This document shows, one piece after another, positions 8,635-16,135 of a stretch of 33,373 bases of DNA. The position numbers and the translations under genes are program-made. Position 1 is the stretch's first letter. Each line of letters begins with the position of its first letter. The notes beneath the pieces are model-generated. The model was given only the letters and a program-made list of their open reading frames with translations, did no database searches and was not told the origin of the DNA. Origin of the DNA: Actinomycetes bacterium (lineage in GTDB: Bacteria; Actinomycetota; Acidimicrobiia; Acidimicrobiales; RAAP-2); NCBI GenBank assembly GCA_021845725.1, contig JAJZVL010000028.1, positions 1 through 33,373 of the forward strand, given 5' to 3'.

Positions 8635-9404
8635 CGCGGTGCCGGGGGCTCGGCGAGGACCGCGTCTTGCATCACGAGCAGCCGGCCGATCCCCGCCTCG
8701 GCGAGCACGAGCAGCTCGTCGAGCTCAGAGCGGCTGAAGGGCAGGCCCTCGGCCGTCCCCTGGACCTCGACGAAGCGGCCCGTTCCGGTCATCACGACGT
8801 TCATATCGACCTCGGCACGCGAGTCTTCGGCATAGGGAAGGTCGAGCATCGGCACCCCGTCGACGATGCCGACCGACACCGCCGCCACGGCGTCGCTCAG
8901 CGGATGCACCCTCAGCCTTCCCGCTGCGACGAACCGGCTGAACGCGTCGTGCAGGGCGACGTACGCGCCGCAGATGGACGCGGTCCGGGTCCCGCCGTCG
9001 GCCTGGAGGACGTCGCAGTCGACAGTGACCTGCAGCTCCCCGAGCGCCACGAGGTCGCACACGGCGCGCAGGGACCGTCCGATGAGGCGCTGGATCTCCT
9101 GGGTTCGTCCGGACTGCTTGCCCTTCGAGGCCTCCCGCGTCGCGCGCTCAGCCGTCGATCCGGGGAGCATCGAGTACTCCGCGGTCACCCAGCCCTTGCC
9201 GCTCCCCCGCATCCACGGGGGTACCCGGTCCTCGACCGACGCAGTGCAGAGGACCTTCGTGCGCCCCATCGAGACGAGCACCGAGCCAGGCGCGAGCTCC
9301 GTGAAATCGCGCTGGAACGTGACCGGCCGCAGCTCGTCGAGCGCGCGCCCGTCCAAGCGCAGCACACGAGGATCCGGTACGACGCTGCCGTTGTCGGTGG
9401 TCAC
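8631..9404 (-). CDS. rph: ribonuclease PH
   Basis: A 257-aa phosphorolytic 3'-5' exoribonuclease that trims tRNA 3' ends. It matches the family along its length: [58 protein letters not shown], then [12 protein letters not shown], then [21 protein letters not shown] and the C-terminal [18 protein letters not shown]. The GTG start is preceded by a GA-rich stretch (GGGGACGAGGA). It is the first gene of the rph-rdgB pair. The 125 bp up to the cysM stop hold no recognised gene. Confidence 0.97.
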   Translation of the reverse strand: MTTDNGSVVPDPRVLRLDGRALDELRPVTFQRDFTELAPGSVLVSMGRTKVLCTASVEDRVPPWMRGSGKGWVTAEYSMLPGSTAERATREASKGKQSGRTQEIQRLIGRSLRAVCDLVALGELQVTVDCDVLQADGGTRTASICGAYVALHDAFSRFVAAGRLRVHPLSDAVAAVSVGIVDGVPMLDLPYAEDSRAEVDMNVVMTGTGRFVEVQGTAEGLPFSRSELDELLVLAEAGIGRLLVMQDAVLAEPPAPR

Positions 9405-9529
9405 GTCCTCGTCCCCTCGTCTCGTGAGCTCTGCACGGCTGCCCTCGATGCCGCTGTCGTCCTCGGCCGTGCGGCCCGTGGCTGTGCGGCCCGTGAGCGT
9501 ACAGGCTTCGAGCCGTCAACCTGGAGTCC

Positions 9530-10495
9530 TCAGAAGTAGATGGTCGAGCGCGCTCGCTCGGCGACCTCGTCGATGTCGCCGGTCCACGCCCCGCTCGACA
9601 GGTACTTCCAGCCTCCGTCTGCCGAGATGACGACGATCGCAGCTTGCACACCGTCGCCGAGCTGGGCAGCGCACCGGGCCGCGCCAGCCATAGCCGCGCC
9701 CGTCGACAGCCCGGCGAAGATGCCGACGTCCGCCAGACGCCGGACCCACTCGATCGATTCGCGCGGGCGCACGACCGTCTTGCGGTCGAGCAGTTCGCTC
9801 CCACCGAGCTCTTCGAAGATTGGGGGGATGTAGCCCTCGTCAAGGCTGCGTAGCCCGTCGACGACCTCGCCAGCTGGCGGTTCGACGGCCCAGACCTGTA
9901 CCGCGGGGTTGCGCTCCTTCAGATAGCGGCCCGCGCCGAGGAGCGTGCCCGACGTGCCAAGGCCGGCAATGAGATGAGTGACCTCGGGACAGTCGCGCCA
10001 GATCTCCGGCCCAGTCTGTGAGTAGTGGGCACGCGGGTTCGCCGGATTTGCGTACTGGTAGAGGAAGACCCACTCGGGATGCGCCGCCGCCAGGGCCTTC
10101 GCCACGCGAACCGCGCCGTTCGAACCCTCGGGTCCGGGTGACTCGATGATCTCTGCCCCCCACACACCGAGGAGCTGGCGCCGCTCCGGCGACACGCTCT
10201 CAGGCAGCACGACCTTCAGGTGGTAGCCCTTCACCCGGCATACGAGCGCGAGCCCGATGCCGGTATTGCCCGACGACGGTTCGAGGAGAACCTGGTCCGG
10301 CTCCCCCGGCCGCAGCACACCTGCCTTCTCGGCATCCTCCACCATCGCGAGGGCGACCCGGTCCTTGACCGAGCCGCCGGGATTCTGCCCTTCGAGCTTG
10401 ACGAAGAGGCGCGCGCCAGGATTCGAGCTGAGCTCGCTCACCTCGACGAGCGGCGTGTCACCGATCAGGTCGAGGGAGCTGCGATGCAAGGCCAC
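9530..10495 (-). CDS. cysM: O-phosphoserine-dependent cysteine synthase CysM
   Basis: A 321-aa fold-type II PLP enzyme. The PLP lysine is Lys44 (GGSVKDR), the substrate loop is PSSGNTGIG (about 73-81), and the phosphate loop is GLGTSGTLLGAG. The segment GLRSLDEGY carries Arg216 where M. tuberculosis CysM has Arg220, the residue recognising O-phosphoserine. The C-terminal GGWKYLSSGAW also matches the mycobacterial protein. It should therefore use O-phosphoserine and the CysO thiocarboxylate to form a CysO-cysteine adduct rather than free sulfide and O-acetylserine. It starts at a GTG, 19 nt after the cysO stop, in the order mec-cysO-cysM as in mycobacteria. No strong ribosome binding site is visible. 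Confidence 0.95.
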   Translation of the reverse strand: MALHRSSLDLIGDTPLVEVSELSSNPGARLFVKLEGQNPGGSVKDRVALAMVEDAEKAGVLRPGEPDQVLLEPSSGNTGIGLALVCRVKGYHLKVVLPESVSPERRQLLGVWGAEIIESPGPEGSNGAVRVAKALAAAHPEWVFLYQYANPANPRAHYSQTGPEIWRDCPEVTHLIAGLGTSGTLLGAGRYLKERNPAVQVWAVEPPAGEVVDGLRSLDEGYIPPIFEELGGSELLDRKTVVRPRESIEWVRRLADVGIFAGLSTGAAMAGAARCAAQLGDGVQAAIVVISADGGWKYLSSGAWTGDIDEVAERARSTIYF

Positions 10496-10514
10496 CGTGT
10501 CGTCGGCCGGTCCG

Positions 10515-10796
10515 TCAGCCGCCTGCCACCGCCGGGAGGAGGGACACTTCGTCGCCCTCCTTCACCGGGGTGTCCAACGACTCGAGGTAACGAACGTCGT
10601 CGTCGTTGACGTAGACGTTGACGAACCGATGCAGCGACCCATCTTCGTTGAGCAGCTGGCCGGACATCCCGGGGAACTCGGAGACGAGCTCACGCAGGAC
10701 GTCGCCGATCGTGGACCCCTTCACGGTCACGGTGGACTGACCCCCAGCCTCCGGACGGAGCACGGTCGGCAAGCGGACATCGACTGCGACAGCCAC
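10515..10796 (-). CDS. cysO: CysO sulfur-carrier protein
   Basis: A 93-aa ubiquitin-like MoaD/ThiS-family protein ending in Ala-Val-Ala-Gly-Gly. The C-terminal diglycine is converted to a thiocarboxylate that donates sulfur to CysM. RFVNVYVNDDDVRYLESLDTPVKEGDEVSLLPAVAGG is the typical beta-grasp C-terminal half. The GTG at 10796 is chosen over an upstream in-frame codon because it has GGGAGG 4 nt before it and gives exactly the length of mycobacterial CysO. It is first in the cysO-cysM pair. A 123-bp gap containing an AT-richer segment (about 10838-10868) separates it from mec and may hold its own promoter. Confidence 0.95.
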   Translation of the reverse strand: MAVAVDVRLPTVLRPEAGGQSTVTVKGSTIGDVLRELVSEFPGMSGQLLNEDGSLHRFVNVYVNDDDVRYLESLDTPVKEGDEVSLLPAVAGG

Positions 10797-10919
10797 AGCA
10801 CCTCCCGGTTCAGGACGTCTCTCCACGGAGCCGCCCAAATAGTTGACCTGTTGAGTCTGAATTGTAATCGGCGCGCGGGAGGAGTCAGACGGCAGACCGC
10901 ACGGGCCCCCTCAGACGGC

Positions 10920-11357
10920 TCAGACGGTGACCGCGACGTCTGCGCGAGCCGGCTGACCGAGCACCACCAAGGATTCCTCCTCGATCCGGCCACCGGCGAT
11001 CCGGTAGCTGCGCACAACCGGGTGGGTGTCGCGCAGCGACACGACGACGTAGTGCCAGTCGGGGTCGGGTGCCTGCTCCACGTCGGTCGGCGACGGATAG
11101 GCGTCGGTATGGGTATGGGAGTGGAAGACACCGATGAGCTGCGCGTTGTTGCGCTCGGCGTCACGGTCAGCGTGGAGGAGGTCGCGCGAGTCGACCGAGT
11201 AGACGCGCGCGGATGCCGCGGCGTTACGCGTCGGGTACAGACGGGCCACGGTGCCCCCGGAAGCGTCGCCGGCGAGCAGTCCGCAGGCTTCGTCGGGGAG
11301 CCCGGAGATGCAGTGAGCGACCATCTGCAGGTGGAGATCCCGAGGCAGCCGGAGCAT
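10920..11357 (-). CDS. mec: Mec, CysO-cysteine metallopeptidase (JAMM)
   Basis: A 145-aa JAMM/MPN+ zinc peptidase. Metal and catalytic residues are all present: Glu23 (PDEACGLL), His79 and His81 (GVFHSHTHT), Ser89 and Asp92 (SPTD), giving the H-x-H-x7-S-x2-D pattern. In mycobacteria Mec cleaves cysteine from the CysO C-terminus, regenerating the carrier. The ATG at 11357 gives the family length and begins at MLRLP. A TACGAT box lies 9 nt upstream and no Shine-Dalgarno is visible. The gene is divergent from smpB across 107 bp. The octamer CCGTCTGA occurs at its stop codon and twice more just downstream. Confidence 0.94.
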   Translation of the reverse strand: MLRLPRDLHLQMVAHCISGLPDEACGLLAGDASGGTVARLYPTRNAAASARVYSVDSRDLLHADRDAERNNAQLIGVFHSHTHTDAYPSPTDVEQAPDPDWHYVVVSLRDTHPVVRSYRIAGGRIEEESLVVLGQPARADVAVTV

Positions 11358-11366
11358 TGGCGTCCG

Positions 11367-11372
11367 ATCGTA
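11367..11372 (-). promoter_or_regulatory. candidate -10 box of mec
   Basis: TACGAT on the minus strand, 9 nt before the mec ATG. No ribosome binding site lies between. A weaker example than those spaced 6-7 nt. Confidence 0.35.
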
Positions 11373-11449
11373 CCGGCTGCACCCGAGGAAGACGCGGATG
11401 GATGCACAGGAGCCGGGCAGGGGGTGCGCACCAGCCGGCTGGATCGCCG

Positions 11450-11455
11450 TAGCCT
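11450..11455 (+). promoter_or_regulatory. candidate -10 box of smpB
   Basis: TAGCCT, 9 nt before the smpB ATG. No Shine-Dalgarno is seen between, suggesting a very short or absent leader. Confidence 0.45.
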
Positions 11456-11464
11456 CGTCCTGCC

Positions 11465-11992
11465 ATGGCACGAGCGAAGAAGGTGGCAGCCAAGCGTGCT
11501 GCCAAGCACGAAGCGCGGCGCGGAGACCGGACGGTCGCCACGAACCGGCGCGCCCGGCACGACTACGAGGTTCTCGAGACGATCGAGGCAGGCATCGTGC
11601 TGAGCGGCAGCGAGGTGAAGTCGCTGCGCGACGGCAAAGCCCAGCTCGCCGACGCCTACGCTCGAGTCGACGACGGTGAGCTGTGGCTCTACGGCGTCCA
11701 CATCCCACCCTGGCAGTTCGCGGCCGGCTTCGGCAGCCACGACCCGGACCGCAAGCGTAAACTGCTTGCCCACCGCGACCAGATCGACGAGCTCATGGGG
11801 CGCACGCAGCAGCAGTCGCTCACCCTCGTGCCTCTGTCCTTGTACTTCAAGGACGGCAGGGCGAAGGTCCAGCTGGCGCTCGCACGTGGCCGCAGGCTCT
11901 ACGACAAGCGTCAGGCCATCCTCACTCGTGATGCCGAGCGAGAGACTGCGAGGGCGCTCCGCAACGCGCAGCGCTGGAGCGTGCGTAGCTGA
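11465..11992 (+). CDS. smpB: SsrA-binding protein SmpB
   Basis: A 175-aa SmpB, the tmRNA partner in trans-translation. The OB-fold core is RARHDYEVLETIEAGIVLSGSEVKSLRDGKAQLADAYARVDDGELWLYGVHIPPW, followed by LLAHRDQIDELMG and LTLVPLSLYFKDGRAKVQLALARGRRLYDKRQA, with a basic C-terminal tail that enters the mRNA channel. The N-terminus has an extra Lys/Arg-rich stretch of about 20 residues. tmRNA follows 120 nt downstream on the same strand, so the two parts of the rescue system are neighbours. Confidence 0.97.
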   Translation: MARAKKVAAKRAAKHEARRGDRTVATNRRARHDYEVLETIEAGIVLSGSEVKSLRDGKAQLADAYARVDDGELWLYGVHIPPWQFAAGFGSHDPDRKRKLLAHRDQIDELMGRTQQQSLTLVPLSLYFKDGRAKVQLALARGRRLYDKRQAILTRDAERETARALRNAQRWSVRS

Positions 11993-12050
11993 GGACACCG
12001 TCTGGCGCGCTTCGAAGCTGGCCGTCGACCGGCGCACGACGGCGGCACGG

Positions 12051-12056
12051 TAGACT
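12051..12056 (+). promoter_or_regulatory. candidate -10 box for tmRNA
   Basis: TAGACT about 56 nt before the mature tmRNA 5' end. Between them is a short hairpin (GCCAGG...CCTGGC, about 12078-12097), which would be a 5' leader removed by RNase P. A -35 is not clear. Confidence 0.4.
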
Positions 12057-12112
12057 GAGCATGCGTTCGGATGCAGGGCCAGGTCGTTCGGCCTGGCGGT
12101 AGGCCGGCACAA

Positions 12113-12460
12113 GGGGGTGAAAGGTCTCGACTCCGGTAGTCGAGTTGGGAGAAGCGAGCCGTGGTCTCCGGAGCCACGTTAAAGAGCCGGAACACAAAAC
12201 AAACGCCGAGCCTCAGCTCGCGTACGCTGCTTAATCAGTAGCGTCGTCCGCCCAGCCTCTGCTCCATGGGCTGGTGATCGGGCGTCATCGAATGGAGCTC
12301 GCTCGTAGGCTGTTCCGGCTGGCCTGCGGGGACTCTTCGTCGGATACGGGACGTCGCCGCCGCCGACAGCAGCGACGTCCTCGACAACCTCTGGTCGGCT
12401 GCGCTCGGAGAAGGCCCGATGAGAAGCCGGAGGACGCGGGTTCGATTCCCGCCACCTCCA
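12113..12460 (+). ncRNA. ssrA: transfer-messenger RNA (SsrA)
   Basis: A one-piece tmRNA of about 348 nt. The acceptor GGGGGTG (12113-12119) pairs with CACCTCC (12453-12459), with discriminator A12460. The 5' tRNA-like part continues GAAAGGTCTCGAC, and the T-arm is GCGGGTTCGATTCCCGC (12436-12452). After GTTAAA, the frame from 12184 reads EPEHKTNAEPQLAYAA, then TAA at 12232. The hydrophobic -AYAA end is a typical proteolysis tag terminus. The exact resume codon (GAG at 12184 or a later GCC) is uncertain. CCA is not encoded. Several GC-rich hairpins between 12240 and 12420 fit the pseudoknot region. Confidence 0.94.
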
Positions 12461-12668
12461 CTCGGGCGTGTTCGCATCGGCGGGCACGCAGTGTTCGCAA
12501 TTGGCATCAGCACGGCGTGGATGGGCCCCGAGAGGGGTCAACCCGGGGAGTGCCCAGCCTTCGCGACGCTGCGCGGGTGGCGGACGGCCAGAGACGGCAG
12601 GCTCACCGACGTCGCGGGCCGTTCTTCGGGCGCGCTGACGCCCTCCCCGGAGGGCGAGATGCGAGCTG
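12461..12668. other. tmRNA-to-transposase-like gene spacer
   Basis: 208 bp with no gene. It contains a 9-bp direct repeat GTGTTCGCA at 12468-12476 and 12491-12499. No second copy of the tmRNA 3' end was noticed in the window, so no att pair can be assigned. Confidence 0.45.
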
Positions 12669-14426
12669 CTATGCCGCGGAGGCGGCGGGCGGGGCGGGCA
12701 GGTCCTCGTAGCGCTTGGCCCGGCCACGCCGAGGCGCCCGATGCTTCTCGATCGGCGCCAGGGCGTCGGGATGCGACGGGTCAAGGAGTCGCTGCTCGCG
12801 CAGCCACTGGTGGACGCGGCTGCGGTTGTAGCCGACGAGGGTGAAGGTGACGAACAGCTCGAGGCGGCCGCTGTCGAGCACGCGGGTGTATCCCCGGCCG
12901 ATGTCGGTGATCGCGCCGGCGGCGCCGTGGAGGAACGAGTTGGCGGTCTCGGCGAGCTGGCGCCTGCCCTCAGCGATGGTCCAGGCCGTCGTCCCGTAGA
13001 GGCACGGCTGGTACAAGGGCAGCTGGTCTGCACCCGCGGTCACCGTCGAGAGGTCCGCGTCCGCTGCCAGGTCGACGAGGGGGGCAGTCCGCTGCTTGCG
13101 CATGGAGGCCAGTACCCGCCGGCTGCGCAGGGTGCCGTTCTTGACCGGGTGCTTCCAGCGGGTGACCCCGTCTGTGCCCGGGACCTTCAAGCGGCCTTAG
13201 CGGTAGGCGGCGCGCTGGTCGAACCTCGCCATGCAGGGGAGCTTCTCCTCCCACGTCGCCCCCACCGGCGGCATCAGGGGCGCGACGAGCTCGTCGGGGA
13301 GCGAGTCGCAGAAGAGGTGCCCGTCGATGAGGCGTGCCGGGCCGATCCCGGGCCTCTCCCCGCGCTGGTGCTCCTTCAGCCTCGTGAACATGGAGACCCC
13401 GAGCCGCTGGAGCGGCAGGTGGAAGCGCTCGGGGGCGGACTGGGTGTACCCGCTGTCCACGATCACGCCGTTGCACAGGCCTTGGGCCTTGGCTTCTGCC
13501 ACCATCTCGACCGCAGGGTCGCCGCGATGGCTCCCGGCAGGGACGAGGCGGGCGCTCACGATCACCGGCGGCACGTCGGAGCCGAACTTCACGTAGCTCA
13601 CGCCGTCGGTCTTCTTGACCGTGGGAACCGCGATGCCGAGATGCAGCTCACGGCCTACGTAGGTGCCGCCGGGGTGGTTCGCGTTGCCCGTCCGGTAGCC
13701 ACCTCGGGCGTCTTTGTCCTTCGTGTACACGTTGCGTCCGTCGGGTCCGACGGAAAGGACCTTCGCCCTTCTCCTCGCGTTCTTGGTCTTCTTCTGCTCG
13801 GCGTCGTCGGGCGGGCTCGCCTCGCCGTCGTAGTCGATGTCGGAAGGCTCGCCACAGAGGCGGCCGCAGCTCTCCATTTCGGTGCCGTCGAGCGCGAGGT
13901 CGGTGTTGCCGACCATCGGGGCCATCACCTCGTCGGGTATCGCCGCGAGGAGCAGTCGTCGCTGGAAACACGCCCAGTTACAGGTGACGAGCTCGCCGGT
14001 ATTCGGATCGACCACCTCCGGCGACTCGTCCAGCAGAGCGGCGAGTCGCTTGTGGAATCGGTGGACATGGTCGTAGGCACCGACCCTGCGCCAGCGACGC
14101 ATTCCGAGCCGGTCGAGCGCCCCCGCGTCGAAGCCGTTCAGGAGCCGCACCACCTCGACGATCGTCGCCTTGTGGTGCAGCGTGCTCCCGTTCAAGGTGA
14201 GCGCGACCAGGTAGCCGAAGACCGAGAGCCGCGAGTCTGGGGCTGGCGGCATCTTCATGGCCGCCTCGAGGGGCCCGAGCACGCCGCTTTTGCGCACGAG
14301 CTGCATCGCGGCCGTGAGCTCGCGCTCGTCGTGGGACCAGGTGGAAGTGAGGATGAGACGCTCCTGCTTGGAGCGGTAGCGCCCGCGCTTGTGCCCGGTC
14401 ACCTCGTGGTTGGACGACGCCGCCAT
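12669..14426 (-). pseudogene. DDE-transposase-like gene split by in-frame stop
   Basis: The frame encodes 409 aa, stops at TAA (13197-13199), and continues open in the same frame for about 175 more residues to 12669. The second part begins GRLKVPGTDGVTRWKHP and finishes the same domain. Read as one protein of about 585 residues, it looks like a DDE transposase. An N-terminal helical part (about 1-165) precedes first Asp180 (LALDGTE), TYVGRELHLGIAV (compare the usual GYK-H pattern), second Asp324 (VIVDSGYT) and a candidate Glu493 (RRQLAETANSFLH). The stop separates the second Asp from the Glu, so the short product should be inactive unless there is readthrough. The ATG overlaps the preceding recombinase-like stop (TGATG). 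No inverted repeats were found. The family is not certain. Confidence 0.6.
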
Positions 14427-15406
14427 CACGCGCCCGCCAGCTGGGCCCGCGCCTTGTCGTCGGCGAGCGGACGGACGGATCCGAGCAGGTCGCCCAGGGA
14501 CCCGTACGTGCGCATGCCTGCTGCTCGGAGGAGGACGGGGAGCTGGGTCCCTGCTTCGAGGTGTGCGACGAGCCAGGTGGACCGAAGCCGCGCCGGGGAG
14601 AACTCGAGCCTTACCCCGTCGATGGTGATGCCGGCAGCGAGCTCCGAGGGCGAGTTCTTGGACACCTTGCGCGCACCGACGAGGAGCCCCTCCCCCACTT
14701 CTGCGGCGAGCTCGAGGAGCGCTGTCGCGTAGGCGGCACGTACGACGACGAGCCGCGCGACAGGGTCGGGCACCGCCACCACCACGACGTCGCCAACCCT
14801 CGAGACGGCGGTGCCCTTGACCTTCGTGTTCCACCGCCCGTCGAGACCGGCACCGAGACCGAGAAGCCACATCGCTTGGGCGGTCGTGCGGCGAAGCGGC
14901 GTCGCCTGGCGGACGATGTCGCGCTCGATGACCAAGAGCTCGGCACGGCTGTAGGGGGGAGACAGCTTCGTGCGGGCAAGCGGGACCGGCAGCGGCTCCC
15001 AGGGCGCCGTCGCCGTGAGGGTGCGTCCCAACCGGCGAAGGTCGCCCCGTACCCGGCTCACCGCCGCCTCGGTGCCGCTCAGCCCCTCTGCGCAGTAGCG
15101 CTCGACCGTGTCGGGGTCGAGCACGTGCTCGACGTCGACCGGGACGTGCTGGTCGAGGCACCACGAGGCGAGGTAGGCGAGCGCCCGCACGCAACGGCGC
15201 ATCGTCTGGAGGCCGACGTTGAGCCGAAGGACCTGGTCGACCACGAGCTCGCGGACCTGCGCCCAGCGGTCCTCGGAGATCCCGGCCGGTACGTAGGCGC
15301 AGACGTAGAGCGCCACCCCCTCTCCGCCGGACATGAGTTCGCGCTCGAAGTGGTCCGGGAGTTCCCCGTCCCGGGCGGCCGCCTTGACGTCGTCTGGCAG
15401 TGGCAC
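14426..15406 (-). CDS. tyrosine-recombinase-like protein
   Basis: A 326-aa protein with the layout of a tyrosine recombinase. The N-terminal helical part (about 45-135, VRELVVDQVLRLNVGLQTMRRCVRALAYLASWC) resembles a core-binding domain. The C-terminal part has LLGLGAGLDGRW (about 181-192, around the usual first Arg), then SPARLRSTWLVAHLEAGTQLP (like the HxxR box) and GMRTYGSL with Tyr301. The canonical His residues and the LGH motif are missing, so it may be a degenerate or accessory recombinase. The GTG at 15406 was chosen because upstream codons read through gene remnants (fragments of other genes end at 15424). The stop overlaps the transposase-like start, so the two are coupled. Confidence 0.5.
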   Translation of the reverse strand: MPLPDDVKAAARDGELPDHFERELMSGGEGVALYVCAYVPAGISEDRWAQVRELVVDQVLRLNVGLQTMRRCVRALAYLASWCLDQHVPVDVEHVLDPDTVERYCAEGLSGTEAAVSRVRGDLRRLGRTLTATAPWEPLPVPLARTKLSPPYSRAELLVIERDIVRQATPLRRTTAQAMWLLGLGAGLDGRWNTKVKGTAVSRVGDVVVVAVPDPVARLVVVRAAYATALLELAAEVGEGLLVGARKVSKNSPSELAAGITIDGVRLEFSPARLRSTWLVAHLEAGTQLPVLLRAAGMRTYGSLGDLLGSVRPLADDKARAQLAGA

Positions 15407-15423
15407 TCCGACACGCAGTGCTC

Positions 15424-15477
15424 TCAGACCTCGGCCCGCTGCCGCTCGTGGCCTTCGAGGTTGAGTCGCAGGCACGC
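15424..15477 (-). pseudogene. possible C-terminal gene remnant
   Basis: In a frame different from its neighbours the sequence reads ACLRLNLEGHERQRAEV and then TGA (15424-15426). It follows directly on the truncated response-regulator remnant. This may be the tail of an otherwise deleted gene, but it is too short to identify and may be chance. Confidence 0.2.
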
Positions 15478-15482
15478 TGTTG

Positions 15483-15812
15483 AGGATCGCCCACTCTCGG
15501 GGGGAGAGGTCGATGCGCCGCCCTGCGCGCCACGCCACCTTGGTCAACAGGTCGAGCCGCCGACCCCCGGCCCCCAGCGCGTGCACGGTCGGCTGCCCTG
15601 CAGGGCGGAGGGGGACGCGCACGCGTGCCAGCAGTTCTTCGAACGCCAATGGCTTCGTGATGTAGTCGTTGGCCCCGAGCTCGAGCTGGGAGACCTCGTC
15701 GGACACCTCCCCGCGCGCCGGTCAGCACGATCGCCGGCGCGTCGGAGCCGCGGCGTCGCAGGTGCGTGAGCACCTCCTCGCCCGAGCCGTCGGGAAGCCC
15801 AAGATCGTCGAG
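15483..15812 (-). pseudogene. response regulator remnant (receiver + OmpR-type)
   Basis: The internal part of an OmpR/PhoB response regulator. DLGLPDGSGEEVLTHLRRRGSDAPAIVLT is the receiver around the phospho-acceptor Asp. After a change of frame near 15720 it continues GEVSDEVSQLELGANDYITKPLAFEELLARV, then RRLDLLTKVAWRAGRRIDLSPREWAIL, the start of the winged-helix domain. A single extra C at the CTGACCGGCG run (about 15720) explains the frameshift. Both ends are missing: the N-terminus is joined to kinase sequence, and the DNA-binding domain stops after REWAIL. Confidence 0.7.
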
Positions 15813-15962
15813 GACGATGTCGACGGCCTCGGACATCCCCTTCTGGTCCGCGTACCCCGTGCGGGCCACCAACTCGAGGTGGTCCCGCGCCACGGTCATC
15901 GGCGCCTGCAACTGGTGGGACACGTCCGAGATGAGGCGGCGCGGGTCGCCCTCCTCGATCCG
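15802..15962 (-). pseudogene. histidine kinase remnant (HisKA)
   Basis: About 50 residues of a sensor kinase dimerisation/phosphoacceptor domain. RRLISDVSHQLQAPMTVARDHLELV corresponds to the usual DxSHELRTPL pattern with the His retained, followed by GMSEAVDIVLDDL, like the second helix. It then passes in frame into receiver-domain sequence (DLGLPDG), as if a deletion had joined the kinase to the regulator at the similar VLDDL/VLDLGL stretch. No ATPase domain is present. Confidence 0.65.
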
Positions 15963-16029
15963 GACCGCGACCGCGAGCCCTGCGCTCACCGCCGCCGCTT
16001 GCCGCTGGGCGCGCGCCGGGGGCGCGCCG

Positions 16030-16135
16030 GGCGCAGCAGCAGTCGCCGCCCGTTTCGATGAGATGGTCGGGCGTGCCGAGCCGCCGGCTCGCCCAGCGGA
16101 TGGCAAGCCCCTTGCCGATGCCGCCCAGGTCGGGT
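16030..16135 (-). pseudogene. ApbE (FAD:protein FMN transferase) remnant
   Basis: About 33 residues read DLGGIGKGLAIRWASRRLG, then HLIETGGDCC. This corresponds to the conserved D-x-GGI-x-KG motif and the GGD motif of ApbE. The piece begins immediately after the stop of the regulator gene and runs into kinase sequence in another frame. The remaining ApbE sequence is absent on both sides. Confidence 0.6.

Noticed and set aside
12436-12460. tmRNA 3' end as an attachment site with a second copy
   Set aside because: I looked for another copy of the T-arm/acceptor sequence in the window and saw none, so no element boundary can be claimed.
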